Position numbers and translations under genes: made by a program. A DNA stretch of 53,092 bases. It comes from Jejuia sp. UBA6058 (GTDB taxonomy: Bacteria; Bacteroidota; Bacteroidia; Flavobacteriales; Flavobacteriaceae). Shown piece after piece: positions 27,487 through 35,360 of the stretch. The notes under the pieces were generated by a model. The model was not told the DNA's origin and did not search any database. It was given only the letters and a program-made list of their open reading frames with translations. Where the stretch lies: assembly GCA_002428965.1 (NCBI GenBank), contig DIYI01000016.1, positions 1 through 53,092 of the forward strand, in the 5' to 3' direction. Every line of letters starts with the position of its first letter. Position 1 is the stretch's first letter.

Positions 27487-28278
27487 ATGGAAAACATCCA
27501 AATCTTAGGATATATTGGAGCCCTAATAGTAGGTTTGGTTCTGGGCTTAATCGGTGGAGGAGGTTCCATACTTACAGTGCCTTTGTTGGTCTATCTATTA
27601 GGTTATAACCCTGTTGTTGCAACGGCATATTCGCTTTTTGTGGTTGGCACCTCATCAATGGTTGGCACTTATCAAAAACATAAAAAGGGGTTAGTGGATT
27701 TCAAAACCGGTCTAGCATTCTCATTTCCATCCTTTGTCGCTGTTTATTTGTCGAGGCGCTATTTGGTTCCTGAAATCCCTGATACACTTTTTAGCATTAG
27801 CAACTTTAGTCTAACCAAGGAAATGGGCATCATGATTTTCTTTGCAATTATTATGGTAATGGCCTCGTACTCCATGATAAAAAATAAGAGAGAGCAGGTA
27901 AATAATCAAAAAAGTCAACCTTACTATAAAACATTTTATCAAGGTATTGTAATCGGAACAATTACAGCTATAATAGGCGCTGGTGGCGGATTTTTATATA
28001 TACCTGCATTAGTTTTATGGGCAAATATACCAATGAAAAAAGCTGTTGGTACTTCACTCGTAATTATAACAATTAATTCTCTTATTGGATTTATAGGTGA
28101 TGTTCAGACTCTAGATATTGAATGGAACTTTCTTTTAACCTTTACAGCAATTTCAATATTAGGTATCATTGTGGGCGTCTTCCTCTCTAAATTCATAAGT
28201 GGAAAAAAACTTAAAAAGAGCTTTGGGTATTTTATATTAGTAATGGCTACCTATATCATTTACAAAGAGTTAAAATAG
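27487..28278 (+). CDS. TSUP-family (TauE/SafE-type) sulfur anion transporter
   Basis: 263 residues with about eight membrane helices in two similar halves, each starting with a glycine-rich motif (GLIGGGGSILTVPLLVYLLG and AIIGAGGGFLYIPALVLW), as in TauE/SafE proteins. These export sulfite, sulfoacetate or related anions. It begins immediately after the previous stop and is cotranscribed with the YeeE pair, so it may remove the sulfite made by the persulfide dioxygenase downstream. Direction and substrate are inferred. Confidence 0.9.
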   Translation: MENIQILGYIGALIVGLVLGLIGGGGSILTVPLLVYLLGYNPVVATAYSLFVVGTSSMVGTYQKHKKGLVDFKTGLAFSFPSFVAVYLSRRYLVPEIPDTLFSISNFSLTKEMGIMIFFAIIMVMASYSMIKNKREQVNNQKSQPYYKTFYQGIVIGTITAIIGAGGGFLYIPALVLWANIPMKKAVGTSLVIITINSLIGFIGDVQTLDIEWNFLLTFTAISILGIIVGVFLSKFISGKKLKKSFGYFILVMATYIIYKELK

Positions 28279-28285
28279 TTTTAAA

Positions 28286-28301
28286 AGTAATATAAGTTAC
28301 A
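28286..28301. promoter_or_regulatory. Candidate Crp/Fnr site before the persulfide-dioxygenase gene
   Basis: AGTAA-TATAAG-TTACA matches the TGTAA-N6-TTACA site at 26451-26466 in 9 of 10 half-site bases. Its centre (28293.5) is again 29.5 bp before the -7 element, here a perfect TAATTTTG. Confidence 0.6.
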
Positions 28302-28322
28302 AACCATACGATTATGGTTTAT

Positions 28323-28330
28323 TAATTTTG
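28323..28330 (+). promoter_or_regulatory. -7 promoter element of the persulfide-dioxygenase gene
   Basis: TAATTTTG is an exact TAnnTTTG match. No -33 TTG is present; the Crp/Fnr-like palindrome stands there instead. Transcription would begin near 28337, giving a leader of about 44 nt that includes the hairpin at 28346-28365. Confidence 0.55.
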
Positions 28331-28345
28331 AAAAGAATAAAATAG

Positions 28346-28365
28346 ATTCCTTCATTCGAGGGAAT
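28346..28365 (+). repeat. Short hairpin in the leader, probable dispersed repeat
   Basis: ATTCCTTC (28346-28353) and GAGGGAAT (28358-28365) pair over 8 bp with one G-U and a 4-nt loop; it is followed by GACA. The form resembles short GATTCC...GGAATGACA hairpins scattered in flavobacterial intergenic DNA (from memory). In this position it would be in the 5' leader, 15 nt before the start codon, and could affect translation or mRNA stability. Confidence 0.45.
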
Positions 28366-28380
28366 GACACAAACAATACT

Positions 28381-29793
28381 ATGAGAATAGAACAAATATA
28401 TACGGGATGTTTAGCACAAGGAGCTTATTACGTGGAGTCTGAAGGTGAGGTCGCAATCATTGATCCTTTGCGCGAAACGCAACAATATATCGATAAAGCT
28501 AAAAGCAGAAATGCGAAAATCAAATATATTTTTGAAACACACTTTCATGCAGATTTCGTTTCTGGTCATATAGATTTAGCCAAAAAAACAGGCGCTACAA
28601 TAGTTTTTGGTCCTGGGGCATCCACAGAATATGATATTCATGAGGCTGAGGATAATGAAGAATTCAAACTAGGGAACATTACTATTAAAGTATTGCATAC
28701 ACCTGGCCATACTTTAGAATCTTCAACCTATTTACTACTAGATGAAAATGGAAAAGAGCATGCTATTTTCTCTGGGGACACTTTGTTTTTAGGTGATGTG
28801 GGTAGGCCAGATTTAGCAATTAAATCTGATTTAACTAAAGAGGATTTGGCTGGAATGTTGTATGATTCTCTTAGAAAGAAGGTTATGACGCTTCCAGATG
28901 ATGTTATTGTATATCCAGCCCATGGCGCAGGTTCCGCTTGTGGAAAAAACTTGAGTAAAGAAACTGTAGGTATTTTGGGAGATCAAAAACAAACCAATTA
29001 CGCGCTTAGAGGGAATATGACTAAGGAAGAGTTTGTAAAAGAAGTGTTATATGGAATTGCACCTCCCCCACAATATTTCGCTAAAAATGCAATGATGAAC
29101 AAAATGGGTTATGAAGATTTTGAAGTAATACTAAATCAAGGAAACACGCCACTTTCTCCTGAAGAATTTGAGATTATCGCTAACCAAAAAGGAGCTTTAG
29201 TTCTTGATGTTCGTACTCAAGAAGATTTTGCAAAAGGACATATTCCTAATTCTATTTTTATAGGTTTAAATGGAGGGTTTGCACCATGGGTTGGCGCTTT
29301 AATTACCGATTTGAAGCAGCCTATTTTATTAGTGACGCCAGAAGGAAGAGAGGAAGAAACAGTGACTCGATTATCTCGAGTTGGTTATGACAATACTTTA
29401 GGCTATTTGAAGAATGGTATTGATGCATGGAACGATTCTGGTAAAGACGTTGAAACTATAAATTCCATTTCTGCCGCTAAATTCGCTGAAATTTACACGA
29501 AAGATATTCCTGATGTATTGGATGTTAGAAAGGACGGGGAATACAAATCTGAACATTTAGTTGGTCATAATGTAGTGCACTTTCCACTAGATTTTATTAA
29601 TGATAATATGCATGCTATTGATAGCCATGACACTTACTATATACACTGTGCCGGTGGTTATCGCAGCATGATTGCCGCTTCGATATTAAAGGCTAGAGGT
29701 TTTAATAACTTGGTTGACGTAGCTGGAGGCTTTGGAGCCATTAAGAAAACAGATTTACCACTGTCAGACTTTGTGTGTCCTTCAACGTTATAA
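28381..29793 (+). CDS. Persulfide-dioxygenase-type MBL protein with two rhodanese domains
   Basis: 470 residues. Residues 1-200 form an ETHE1-like metallo-beta-lactamase domain: HFHADFVSGH (54-63), His110 in LHTPGHT, Asp133 in FSGDTLFLGDVGRPDL and His181 in YPAHGAG, the iron ligands of persulfide dioxygenases. Residues about 265-350 form a rhodanese domain with no active cysteine (TPEGR at the loop). Residues about 370-460 form a second rhodanese domain with Cys423 in HCAGGYRS. The likely reaction is glutathione- or low-molecular-thiol-persulfide oxidation to sulfite, with sulfur transfer by the second rhodanese. Confidence 0.93.
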   Translation: MRIEQIYTGCLAQGAYYVESEGEVAIIDPLRETQQYIDKAKSRNAKIKYIFETHFHADFVSGHIDLAKKTGATIVFGPGASTEYDIHEAEDNEEFKLGNITIKVLHTPGHTLESSTYLLLDENGKEHAIFSGDTLFLGDVGRPDLAIKSDLTKEDLAGMLYDSLRKKVMTLPDDVIVYPAHGAGSACGKNLSKETVGILGDQKQTNYALRGNMTKEEFVKEVLYGIAPPPQYFAKNAMMNKMGYEDFEVILNQGNTPLSPEEFEIIANQKGALVLDVRTQEDFAKGHIPNSIFIGLNGGFAPWVGALITDLKQPILLVTPEGREEETVTRLSRVGYDNTLGYLKNGIDAWNDSGKDVETINSISAAKFAEIYTKDIPDVLDVRKDGEYKSEHLVGHNVVHFPLDFINDNMHAIDSHDTYYIHCAGGYRSMIAASILKARGFNNLVDVAGGFGAIKKTDLPLSDFVCPSTL

Positions 29794-29794
29794 A

Positions 29795-30064
29795 ATGACA
29801 ACAACCTTAAACATACAGAATTTGAAATGCGGTGGATGTGCTAACACCATTGTTAAAAGACTATCTGCATTAAACTCCGTTGAAAATGTGACTGTTAACA
29901 ATGAAACCAGTTCTGTTACATTTTCGTATGATAACGCTAAAACTCTCAAAAACATCAAAAGTCAACTAAAATTAACGGGATACCCTGTTTTAGGAGATAA
30001 AAACGCACTTAGCACCAAAGCCAAATCTTTTGTGAGTTGTGCAATAGGAAGGATTAATAGCTAA
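29795..30064 (+). CDS. Small heavy-metal-associated (HMA) domain protein
   Basis: 89 residues from the ATG at 29795, one base after the preceding stop. The first 65 residues form an HMA fold: TTTLNIQNLKCGGCANTIVK with Cys12 and Cys15, then VENVTVNNETSSVTFSYDN. HMA proteins carry Cu(I) or other soft metals; here the CxxC pair could equally bind persulfide sulfur. A third cysteine lies in SFVSCAIG near the C-terminus. The gene is cotranscribed with the persulfide dioxygenase and ends before a strong bidirectional terminator. Confidence 0.85.
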   Translation: MTTTLNIQNLKCGGCANTIVKRLSALNSVENVTVNNETSSVTFSYDNAKTLKNIKSQLKLTGYPVLGDKNALSTKAKSFVSCAIGRINS

Positions 30065-30098
30065 AAAAGCCTCTACCAGAAAATCACAGAGGCTTTTT
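30064..30098. terminator. Bidirectional terminator between sulfur module and clpS
   Basis: AAAAAGCCTCT (30064-30074) pairs with AGAGGCTTTTT (30088-30098), 11 bp with a 13-nt loop, flanked by A and T runs on both strands. It serves the convergent HMA-protein and clpS transcripts. Confidence 0.85.
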
Positions 30099-30118
30099 CT
30101 TTATTCTGTGTATTTGCA

Positions 30119-30394
30119 TTAAACTATTTCTGCACTTAAACCTGCTTCCAACAGTTTAGAACAGCGCGGTTTTAAATCATCATACTCACCAGTTTTAACT
30201 GTACATTTACCTTTGTAATGTACAATTAAAGAACACTGTTCCGCTTGTTCTGCAGTGTGGTCACATGCATAAATAAGAGTGTCAATAACGTGATCGAAAG
30301 TATTAACATCGTCATTGTATAATACAATTTCATTAAGTTTTAATACCTCTTCTTCAAGTAGTAATTCCTCTGAATATTTTTCTTTTGAACTCAT
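30119..30394 (-). CDS. clpS: ATP-dependent Clp protease adaptor ClpS
   Basis: 91 residues, normal length. ClpS delivers N-degron proteins to ClpA/ClpC-ClpP. The family core is visible: VLYNDDVNTFDHVIDTLIYA with the NDD motif and the DH of the N-end residue pocket, then HTAEQAEQCSLIVHYKGKC and LSAEIV at the end. It lies 27 bp after prmA on the minus strand, a pairing common in Flavobacteriaceae, and is closed by the terminator at 30064-30098. Confidence 0.95.
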   Translation of the reverse strand: MSSKEKYSEELLLEEEVLKLNEIVLYNDDVNTFDHVIDTLIYACDHTAEQAEQCSLIVHYKGKCTVKTGEYDDLKPRCSKLLEAGLSAEIV

Positions 30395-30421
30395 TTCTAA
30401 TCTTTTGGGTGCAATTTTCTA

Positions 30422-31258
30422 CTAATTTAAAAATTTTAGCGACACCCAATTGTTTCGTTCCAACTTTTCTTCAAATTTTAACAAAAGATGTTGACACTCA
30501 GACTGAATCATTGGAATATCATCGTTATAAAATCCACTCAAAAACAACATCCCATCTTCATTTAAACAAGATACATAGGTTTCCATATCCTGCATTAAAA
30601 TGTTGCGATTGATATTTGCAATAATGATGTCGTATTTATTTTTTCCTAATACAGATGCATCACCCTCGATAACTGTAATGTTTTGACAATTATTACGCTC
30701 CACATTTTCCAGACTATTCAAATAACACCAATTGTCATAGTCTACTGCATCAATAGGTTTTGCGCCTTTCATTTCGGTCAAAATCGCCAAAACCCCTGTA
30801 CCACATCCCATGTCCAAAACTGACTTTCCTTCAAAATCATTTTTCAAAATATGCTGAATCATCATATGTGTGGTTTCATGATGTCCCGTACCAAAACTCA
30901 TTTTCGGTTCTATAATGATATCGTATTTGGTATTAAAAGGCTCATGAAATGGTGCTCGCACTGCACAAAGATCATCTACAACTATCGGATTAAAATTCTT
31001 CTCCCATTCAGCATTCCAATTAGTTTGTTCTATTTCTTCAAAAATATAAGTAATATCAAATTCATCTGAATTTAGAATTTGAATATCTTCTAAAATTGCT
31101 TCATCCCACTCTTCTTTTTGAATATAAGCTGTAACCCCTTCTTCGGTTTCAACAAAACTTTCGAAACCTGCAAAACCCAACTCTGCAATTAATATTTCAA
31201 CAGCAGGTTGTAATGGCTTTACTTTAAAGTAATAGCCTATATAAATGGTATTGTACAT
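30422..31258 (-). CDS. prmA: Ribosomal protein L11 methyltransferase
   Basis: 278 residues from the ATG at 31258 (MYNTIYIGYYFKVKP); a reading that starts further upstream at 31354 runs through repeat DNA and lacks family similarity. PrmA trimethylates ribosomal protein L11 with S-adenosylmethionine. Visible motifs: FGTGHHETTHMMIQ, the SAM-binding VLDMGCGTGVLAILTEMKGA and IIIANINRNIL (NPPY-like position). The N-terminal substrate-binding domain is at about 1-100. It is cotranscribed with clpS. Confidence 0.93.
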   Translation of the reverse strand: MYNTIYIGYYFKVKPLQPAVEILIAELGFAGFESFVETEEGVTAYIQKEEWDEAILEDIQILNSDEFDITYIFEEIEQTNWNAEWEKNFNPIVVDDLCAVRAPFHEPFNTKYDIIIEPKMSFGTGHHETTHMMIQHILKNDFEGKSVLDMGCGTGVLAILTEMKGAKPIDAVDYDNWCYLNSLENVERNNCQNITVIEGDASVLGKNKYDIIIANINRNILMQDMETYVSCLNEDGMLFLSGFYNDDIPMIQSECQHLLLKFEEKLERNNWVSLKFLN

Positions 31259-31287
31259 ATTGATTAAACACTTTGTTGGCAAGTACT

Positions 31288-31375
31288 CCCTCGTTAGCGA
31301 TTGAGCGGTATTTTTGAACTCCTCACATAGAGGGAGTAGTGAAAGCGCCACCACGCCACAAGCGTTGTAACTCCC
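31288..31375 (-). repeat. Dispersed intergenic repeat family A, diverged copy 3
   Basis: On the minus strand this reads GGGAGTTACAACGC at the start, GCTTTCACTACTC in the middle and CCGCTCAATCGCTAACG at the end; the middle is shared with copy 1 and the end with copies 1 and 2 (CAATCCCTA-CGC). It lies between tpiA and prmA in transcript orientation. Similarity is partial, so the assignment is tentative. Confidence 0.5.
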
Positions 31376-31389
31376 AAAATATTTAAATA

Positions 31390-32139
31390 CTAAAACGCAT
31401 TAACGATAGCAAAGAAATCCTCCGCTTTTAGTGAAGCACCACCAATTAATCCGCCATCTACATCTGGTTTAGAAAAAATTTCTTTGGCGTTAGCTGGTTT
31501 TACACTACCTCCGTAAAGTATGGATACTTCATCTGCAACATCAACACCGTACTTATCTGCTAAAGTCTTTCTAATAAAGGCGTGCATATCCTGTGCTTGT
31601 TCCGGTGATGCAGTTTCTCCTGTTCCAATAGCCCAAACTGGTTCGTAAGCCAAAACAATACTCTTAAAAGCTTCAGCTTCTAAATGAAACAAAGCGTTTT
31701 TTATTTGACTTTCTACTACTTTTTCTTCATTACAGGCTTTTCTATCAGCCAATTCTTCTCCAAAACAAAAAATTGTGCGCATACCGTTGGCCAATGTAGC
31801 ATCTACTTTTTTAGCTAAAGATTCGTCTGTTTCATTAAAATACTCACGACGCTCACTGTGCCCTAAAATAACGGTAGTAATTCCAACACTTTTTAACATA
31901 TCTGCACTAACTTCTCCTGTATAGGCACCATTGGATGCAAAGTGCATATTTTGAGCAATAGCTTCAACTCCAGAACCTTCTAGTGCTTTTACCGCCAATG
32001 ATAGGTTAGGAAATGTTGGCGCCACCATTACCTCAGCATCTCCCGAATTAGTTTGTTGTTTTAAATCTGAAATTAGCGCTTCAGTTTGTACTAAATCGTT
32101 ATTCATTTTCCAGTTTCCAGCTACGATATGTTTTCTCAT
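31390..32139 (-). CDS. tpiA: Triosephosphate isomerase
   Basis: 249 residues, standard length; interconverts dihydroxyacetone phosphate and glyceraldehyde 3-phosphate in glycolysis and gluconeogenesis. All active-site segments are present: VAGNWKMN (substrate Asn-Lys), GHSERREYF with the electrophilic His, AYEPVWAIGTG with catalytic Glu and the flexible loop, and ILYGGSVKPANAKEI, GGLIGGASL for phosphate binding. A candidate promoter lies 40 bp before the start codon, so it may be transcribed apart from the thioredoxin-like lipoprotein gene upstream. Confidence 0.98.
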   Translation of the reverse strand: MRKHIVAGNWKMNNDLVQTEALISDLKQQTNSGDAEVMVAPTFPNLSLAVKALEGSGVEAIAQNMHFASNGAYTGEVSADMLKSVGITTVILGHSERREYFNETDESLAKKVDATLANGMRTIFCFGEELADRKACNEEKVVESQIKNALFHLEAEAFKSIVLAYEPVWAIGTGETASPEQAQDMHAFIRKTLADKYGVDVADEVSILYGGSVKPANAKEIFSKPDVDGGLIGGASLKAEDFFAIVNAF

Positions 32140-32178
32140 GATATTATTTTAAACTTCTGTAAAATTGATTATTATAAA

Positions 32179-32186
32179 CAAAACTA
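32179..32186 (-). promoter_or_regulatory. Candidate promoter of tpiA
   Basis: On the minus strand TAGTTTTG matches TAnnTTTG exactly; a TTG at 32209-32211 lies 22 bp upstream, near the usual -33 spacing. It overlaps the end of the preceding gene and would start transcription about 33 nt before the tpiA ATG. Confidence 0.5.
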
Positions 32187-32187
32187 C

Positions 32188-32679
32188 TTAATTTTTTAGA
32201 GCTTTTATCAACTTTTCATCATCAGCTTCAATAACATCAAATACAACGATTTCGCTAGCTCCATCAATCACCATATATCTAGGAATCCAACCTATACTCA
32301 CAAAGTCACCAAATGCAGATTTTTTACCTTTTGGCAAATAATAATGTTCTCCTACAACATCATATCTTTTAATACCACGTTTCCAAGGCTCTTCTCCTCT
32401 ATCCAAAGAGAAAAAAAGATATGCTACATCTTTATATTCACTTTGTAATGCCTTTACTTTTGGCATACCTACAATACAATCGCCACACCAAGACGCCCAA
32501 ATATCAATAACAATTTTTTTGCCCTTGTGTTTTTCTAAAATTGACTTAAGGGTAACTTCACTTCCGTCTAAAGCCAAAAACGTATCATTAAGAGCTTCTT
32601 CTGAAAAGCTTGTGGGCTCTTCATAATTGCAACTTAAAACACTAAGAACTAGTGTCAATATGTAAATCATCTTTTTCAT
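32188..32679 (-). CDS. TlpA-like thioredoxin-fold lipoprotein
   Basis: 163 residues. The N-terminus is a lipoprotein signal (IYILTLVLSVLSC, lipid-bearing Cys17). A thioredoxin fold follows with the redox motif WASWCGDC (Cys65, Cys68) and the cis-proline region IPRYMVI. It should act as a periplasm-facing thiol-disulfide reductant or transfer protein, as TlpA/ResA do. It follows the ABC permease gene by 6 bp in an operon with the DoxX protein, which suggests envelope redox work. The target is unknown. Confidence 0.88.
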   Translation of the reverse strand: MKKMIYILTLVLSVLSCNYEEPTSFSEEALNDTFLALDGSEVTLKSILEKHKGKKIVIDIWASWCGDCIVGMPKVKALQSEYKDVAYLFFSLDRGEEPWKRGIKRYDVVGEHYYLPKGKKSAFGDFVSIGWIPRYMVIDGASEIVVFDVIEADDEKLIKALKN

Positions 32680-32685
32680 AATCCC

Positions 32686-33762
32686 TTATTGTAATTTAAC
32701 TTTTGGATCTAACCAAACATAGATTAAGTCGATCAAAATATTAATCATTACAAATAAGGTAGCAATTACCGAAACAGATCCCATAATAACAGGTAAATCT
32801 AATGTGTTTAGCGCATTTACAATTTCTTTACCCAGTCCGTTCCATCCAAAAATAAACTCCACAAACACTGCTCCCGCTAGCATAGACGCAAACCAACCAG
32901 AAATTGCGGTAACCACAGGATTTAGAGCATTTTTTATGGCGTGACGTTTTATAATTTGAAATTCGCTCAACCCTTTCGCTCTGGCGGTACGAATGTAATC
33001 TTGATTAAAAACTTCTAACAACGAATTACGCATGAGTTGAATCACAACTGCTAACGGGCGAATACCTAAAACGATTGCTGGTAAAATGAGGTTTTTCCAT
33101 TTTATGTGCATCGCTTCACCAAAATCATCTAGTTCGTAAAGGCTTCCTGTCATTTCTAAATTGGTGTATTTGTGAAGCACAAATCCGAACAACCAAGCGA
33201 ATAAAATAGCACTAAAAAAAGACGGTACGCTCATGCCCAAAGTACTTAAAACTTGTATAGTCTTATCTAACCATTTGTCTTTATATAAGGCTGAAACAAT
33301 ACCCAAAGAAATACCAATAATAATGGCGATAATAATAGCAGAAACTGCCAAAACAAAAGTATTAGGAAGGGTTTCACCCAATACCTGAGTTACTTTTTTA
33401 CCTTGTTTGGTAAACGACTCCCTCAAGTAGGGAAATTTTAAAACTGTGGTTGTAGTTCCAATAGTAAATAGTTTAACCGCACTATATTTATTTTCACTTA
33501 AAAAGGTATAATCTTCTTTTGAATTTGAATGAAAAGACAATGGTGATAAATCGTTGATATAATACCCATATTGGGTTAAAATGGGCTTGTCAAACCCGTA
33601 TTTAACTTTAACTTTTGCTAGTTGTTCACTATCCTCATTCTGCCCCATCATCATTTGCGCGGGATCTCCTGGAAGCACATTAAATAAAAAGAAAATAACC
33701 GTGACTACCCCGAATAAAGTGAGTATTGCGTAAAAGATTTTATTTAGGAAGTAGTTTATCAG
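32686..33762 (-). CDS. Peptide/oligopeptide-type ABC transporter permease (DppB/OppB-like)
   Basis: The family core is complete: LPGDPAQMMMGQN after the first helix, the BPD_transp_1 domain with RTARAKGLSEFQIIKRHAIK (EAA loop), NALNPVVTAI and FIFGWNGLGKEIVNAL. A GTG at 33678 would begin after the essential first membrane helix. Reading upstream in frame gives LINYFLNKIFYAILTLFG then VVTVIFFLFNV, a normal DppB N-terminus, until a stop at 33771. No ATG, GTG or TTG lies there, so the CTG at 33760-33762 (or ATA at 33757-33759) is the likely start, giving 358 residues. No ATPase, second permease or binding protein is nearby. Confidence 0.85.
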   Translation of the reverse strand: MINYFLNKIFYAILTLFGVVTVIFFLFNVLPGDPAQMMMGQNEDSEQLAKVKVKYGFDKPILTQYGYYINDLSPLSFHSNSKEDYTFLSENKYSAVKLFTIGTTTTVLKFPYLRESFTKQGKKVTQVLGETLPNTFVLAVSAIIIAIIIGISLGIVSALYKDKWLDKTIQVLSTLGMSVPSFFSAILFAWLFGFVLHKYTNLEMTGSLYELDDFGEAMHIKWKNLILPAIVLGIRPLAVVIQLMRNSLLEVFNQDYIRTARAKGLSEFQIIKRHAIKNALNPVVTAISGWFASMLAGAVFVEFIFGWNGLGKEIVNALNTLDLPVIMGSVSVIATLFVMINILIDLIYVWLDPKVKLQ

Positions 33763-33779
33763 ACCTATTTAAATAATGT

Positions 33780-35360
33780 TTATTGACAATTATACTCTTC
33801 TGAGTATTGCTTAATCGAACTATATTTTGGAAAGTGCTTTCCTTTAACTGATTCACAAAATTTAGAGATATCATTCTTTATTATGATTTCTAATTTTTCC
33901 AAGAATCCTTCTGCAAATTCTCCATCTGCGTAACTTGCAAGTTTTAGACTAGGTAAATAAAAATCCTCCTTTCTATTTAAAATCACTTGGTCAAAAATTA
34001 ATTCAGAGGTGTCATAAAAGAAATCTGTATTACTCAATTTATGATCTGGACCGGTCGTTTGATAGTAAATATCAAAATCTCCATTATCTTCAGGAATTAA
34101 TTTCAATAATATAGAATCAGGAATCTTAAATTTATTCAAATAATATTCAGATGCCCTATATAAATTCTTTTCATAGTTGGTATTGTAAATAGTCTCGTCA
34201 TCAAACGATAAATGGACTTGTTCTTTTGAATTACTTACAATTCCTTGTTTTGGTTTTTCAACCTTTGGCAACGCCAAATCCTCAATATCATTCCAATGCA
34301 CTTTTTGTTTTACTGTACCTTTATCTAATTCAATAATACCAGGGTTAGAACGCACTACAGTTTTTAAAGCTTTTTCATCACATAAATACCATTCAAAATC
34401 TAAATCATAAGTCTCTTTAATATACTTTTTGGTATCTTCTCCTGATGCTGTTAACCCTATAATTTGATAGTTATTAACTCTAGCTTCATCTTGTAATGCT
34501 TTCAATTTTGCTGCACCATCAGCTTCAATTTTTTCTAAACTATACGATATCACAACAATTAAATTTTCCTGATCTAAAAAATGAGCTGTCAAATCTTCAT
34601 CTTCACTTTCAATGGAAAAATCAACTACCAGTGGCGTGTAGCCTTCTTGAATTACTTTAGTCTCTACACCAAGAAAATCACCTTCAACAGATGGATACGA
34701 ACCATTAGTCACAATTACTTTTTCTTCGCCGTTTACACTAAATTTCCAACTATATTCCTGCACAGGTTTTGGTGCATCGTCTGGGATAGTCATGCCCTCT
34801 TTGATATTTTTTCCAATGGCGTAGGCTCTAAAATCTATAGCTGGTAAATGCATCAATACATGGTAGCCAAACCATAAACTCAAAATAAATCCTGTTAAGG
34901 CCAAAATTGTCGTTGGTAGTTTGGTAAATACTGGTTTTATATATTTTACACCGAAAAACAGAATTAGAATCAATACTAATAACACGACATCCTTCCAAAA
35001 AGATTCCCAAGGTTCTAATTTTAAGAAATCCCCAAAACAGCCGCAATCTTTAACCTTTTCAAAATATGCTGCGTAAAAGGTTAAAAACGTAAAGAACAGT
35101 ATCATTAATAACAAACTCCAAACCGTAAACTTGGATTTGTAACCAATCAATAAAAACACACCTAAAACCACTTCAAACACAACGACAAACACCGAAATTA
35201 AAAGCGCATAGGGCTCAAAAACTGGTAAGTTTAAAACATCTGGACTGAAATATTCCTGAAGTTTATAGGAAAAACCAATTGGGTCGTTCAACTTTATAAA
35301 TCCAGAAAAAATGAATAATACACCAACTAGTATTCTCGATATACTTACTACTGCTTTCAT
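33780..35360 (-). CDS. DoxX/MauE-like membrane protein with thioredoxin-like domain (BT_3928 type)
   Basis: 526 residues. The first 145 contain four membrane helices of the DoxX/MauE type (SRILVGVLFIFSGFIKLNDP, then KDCGCFGDFLKLEPWESFW with a conserved Cys-Gly-Cys). Residues about 165-380 are soluble with a thioredoxin-like fold lacking CxxC, ending in VVRSNPGIIELDKGTV. The last 140 residues are an extra domain I do not recognise, ending YNCQ; the usual BT_3928 protein is about 360 residues. It overlaps the DUF1599 gene by 4 bp. Its job is unknown; redox maintenance of the envelope is a guess from the neighbours. Confidence 0.82.
   Translation of the reverse strand: MKAVVSISRILVGVLFIFSGFIKLNDPIGFSYKLQEYFSPDVLNLPVFEPYALLISVFVVVFEVVLGVFLLIGYKSKFTVWSLLLMILFFTFLTFYAAYFEKVKDCGCFGDFLKLEPWESFWKDVVLLVLILILFFGVKYIKPVFTKLPTTILALTGFILSLWFGYHVLMHLPAIDFRAYAIGKNIKEGMTIPDDAPKPVQEYSWKFSVNGEEKVIVTNGSYPSVEGDFLGVETKVIQEGYTPLVVDFSIESEDEDLTAHFLDQENLIVVISYSLEKIEADGAAKLKALQDEARVNNYQIIGLTASGEDTKKYIKETYDLDFEWYLCDEKALKTVVRSNPGIIELDKGTVKQKVHWNDIEDLALPKVEKPKQGIVSNSKEQVHLSFDDETIYNTNYEKNLYRASEYYLNKFKIPDSILLKLIPEDNGDFDIYYQTTGPDHKLSNTDFFYDTSELIFDQVILNRKEDFYLPSLKLASYADGEFAEGFLEKLEIIIKNDISKFCESVKGKHFPKYSSIKQYSEEYNCQ

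Noticed and set aside
31259..31354. Longer prmA reading starting at 31354
   Set aside because: The extra 32 residues come from repeat DNA and do not resemble PrmA; the ATG at 31258 fits the family start.
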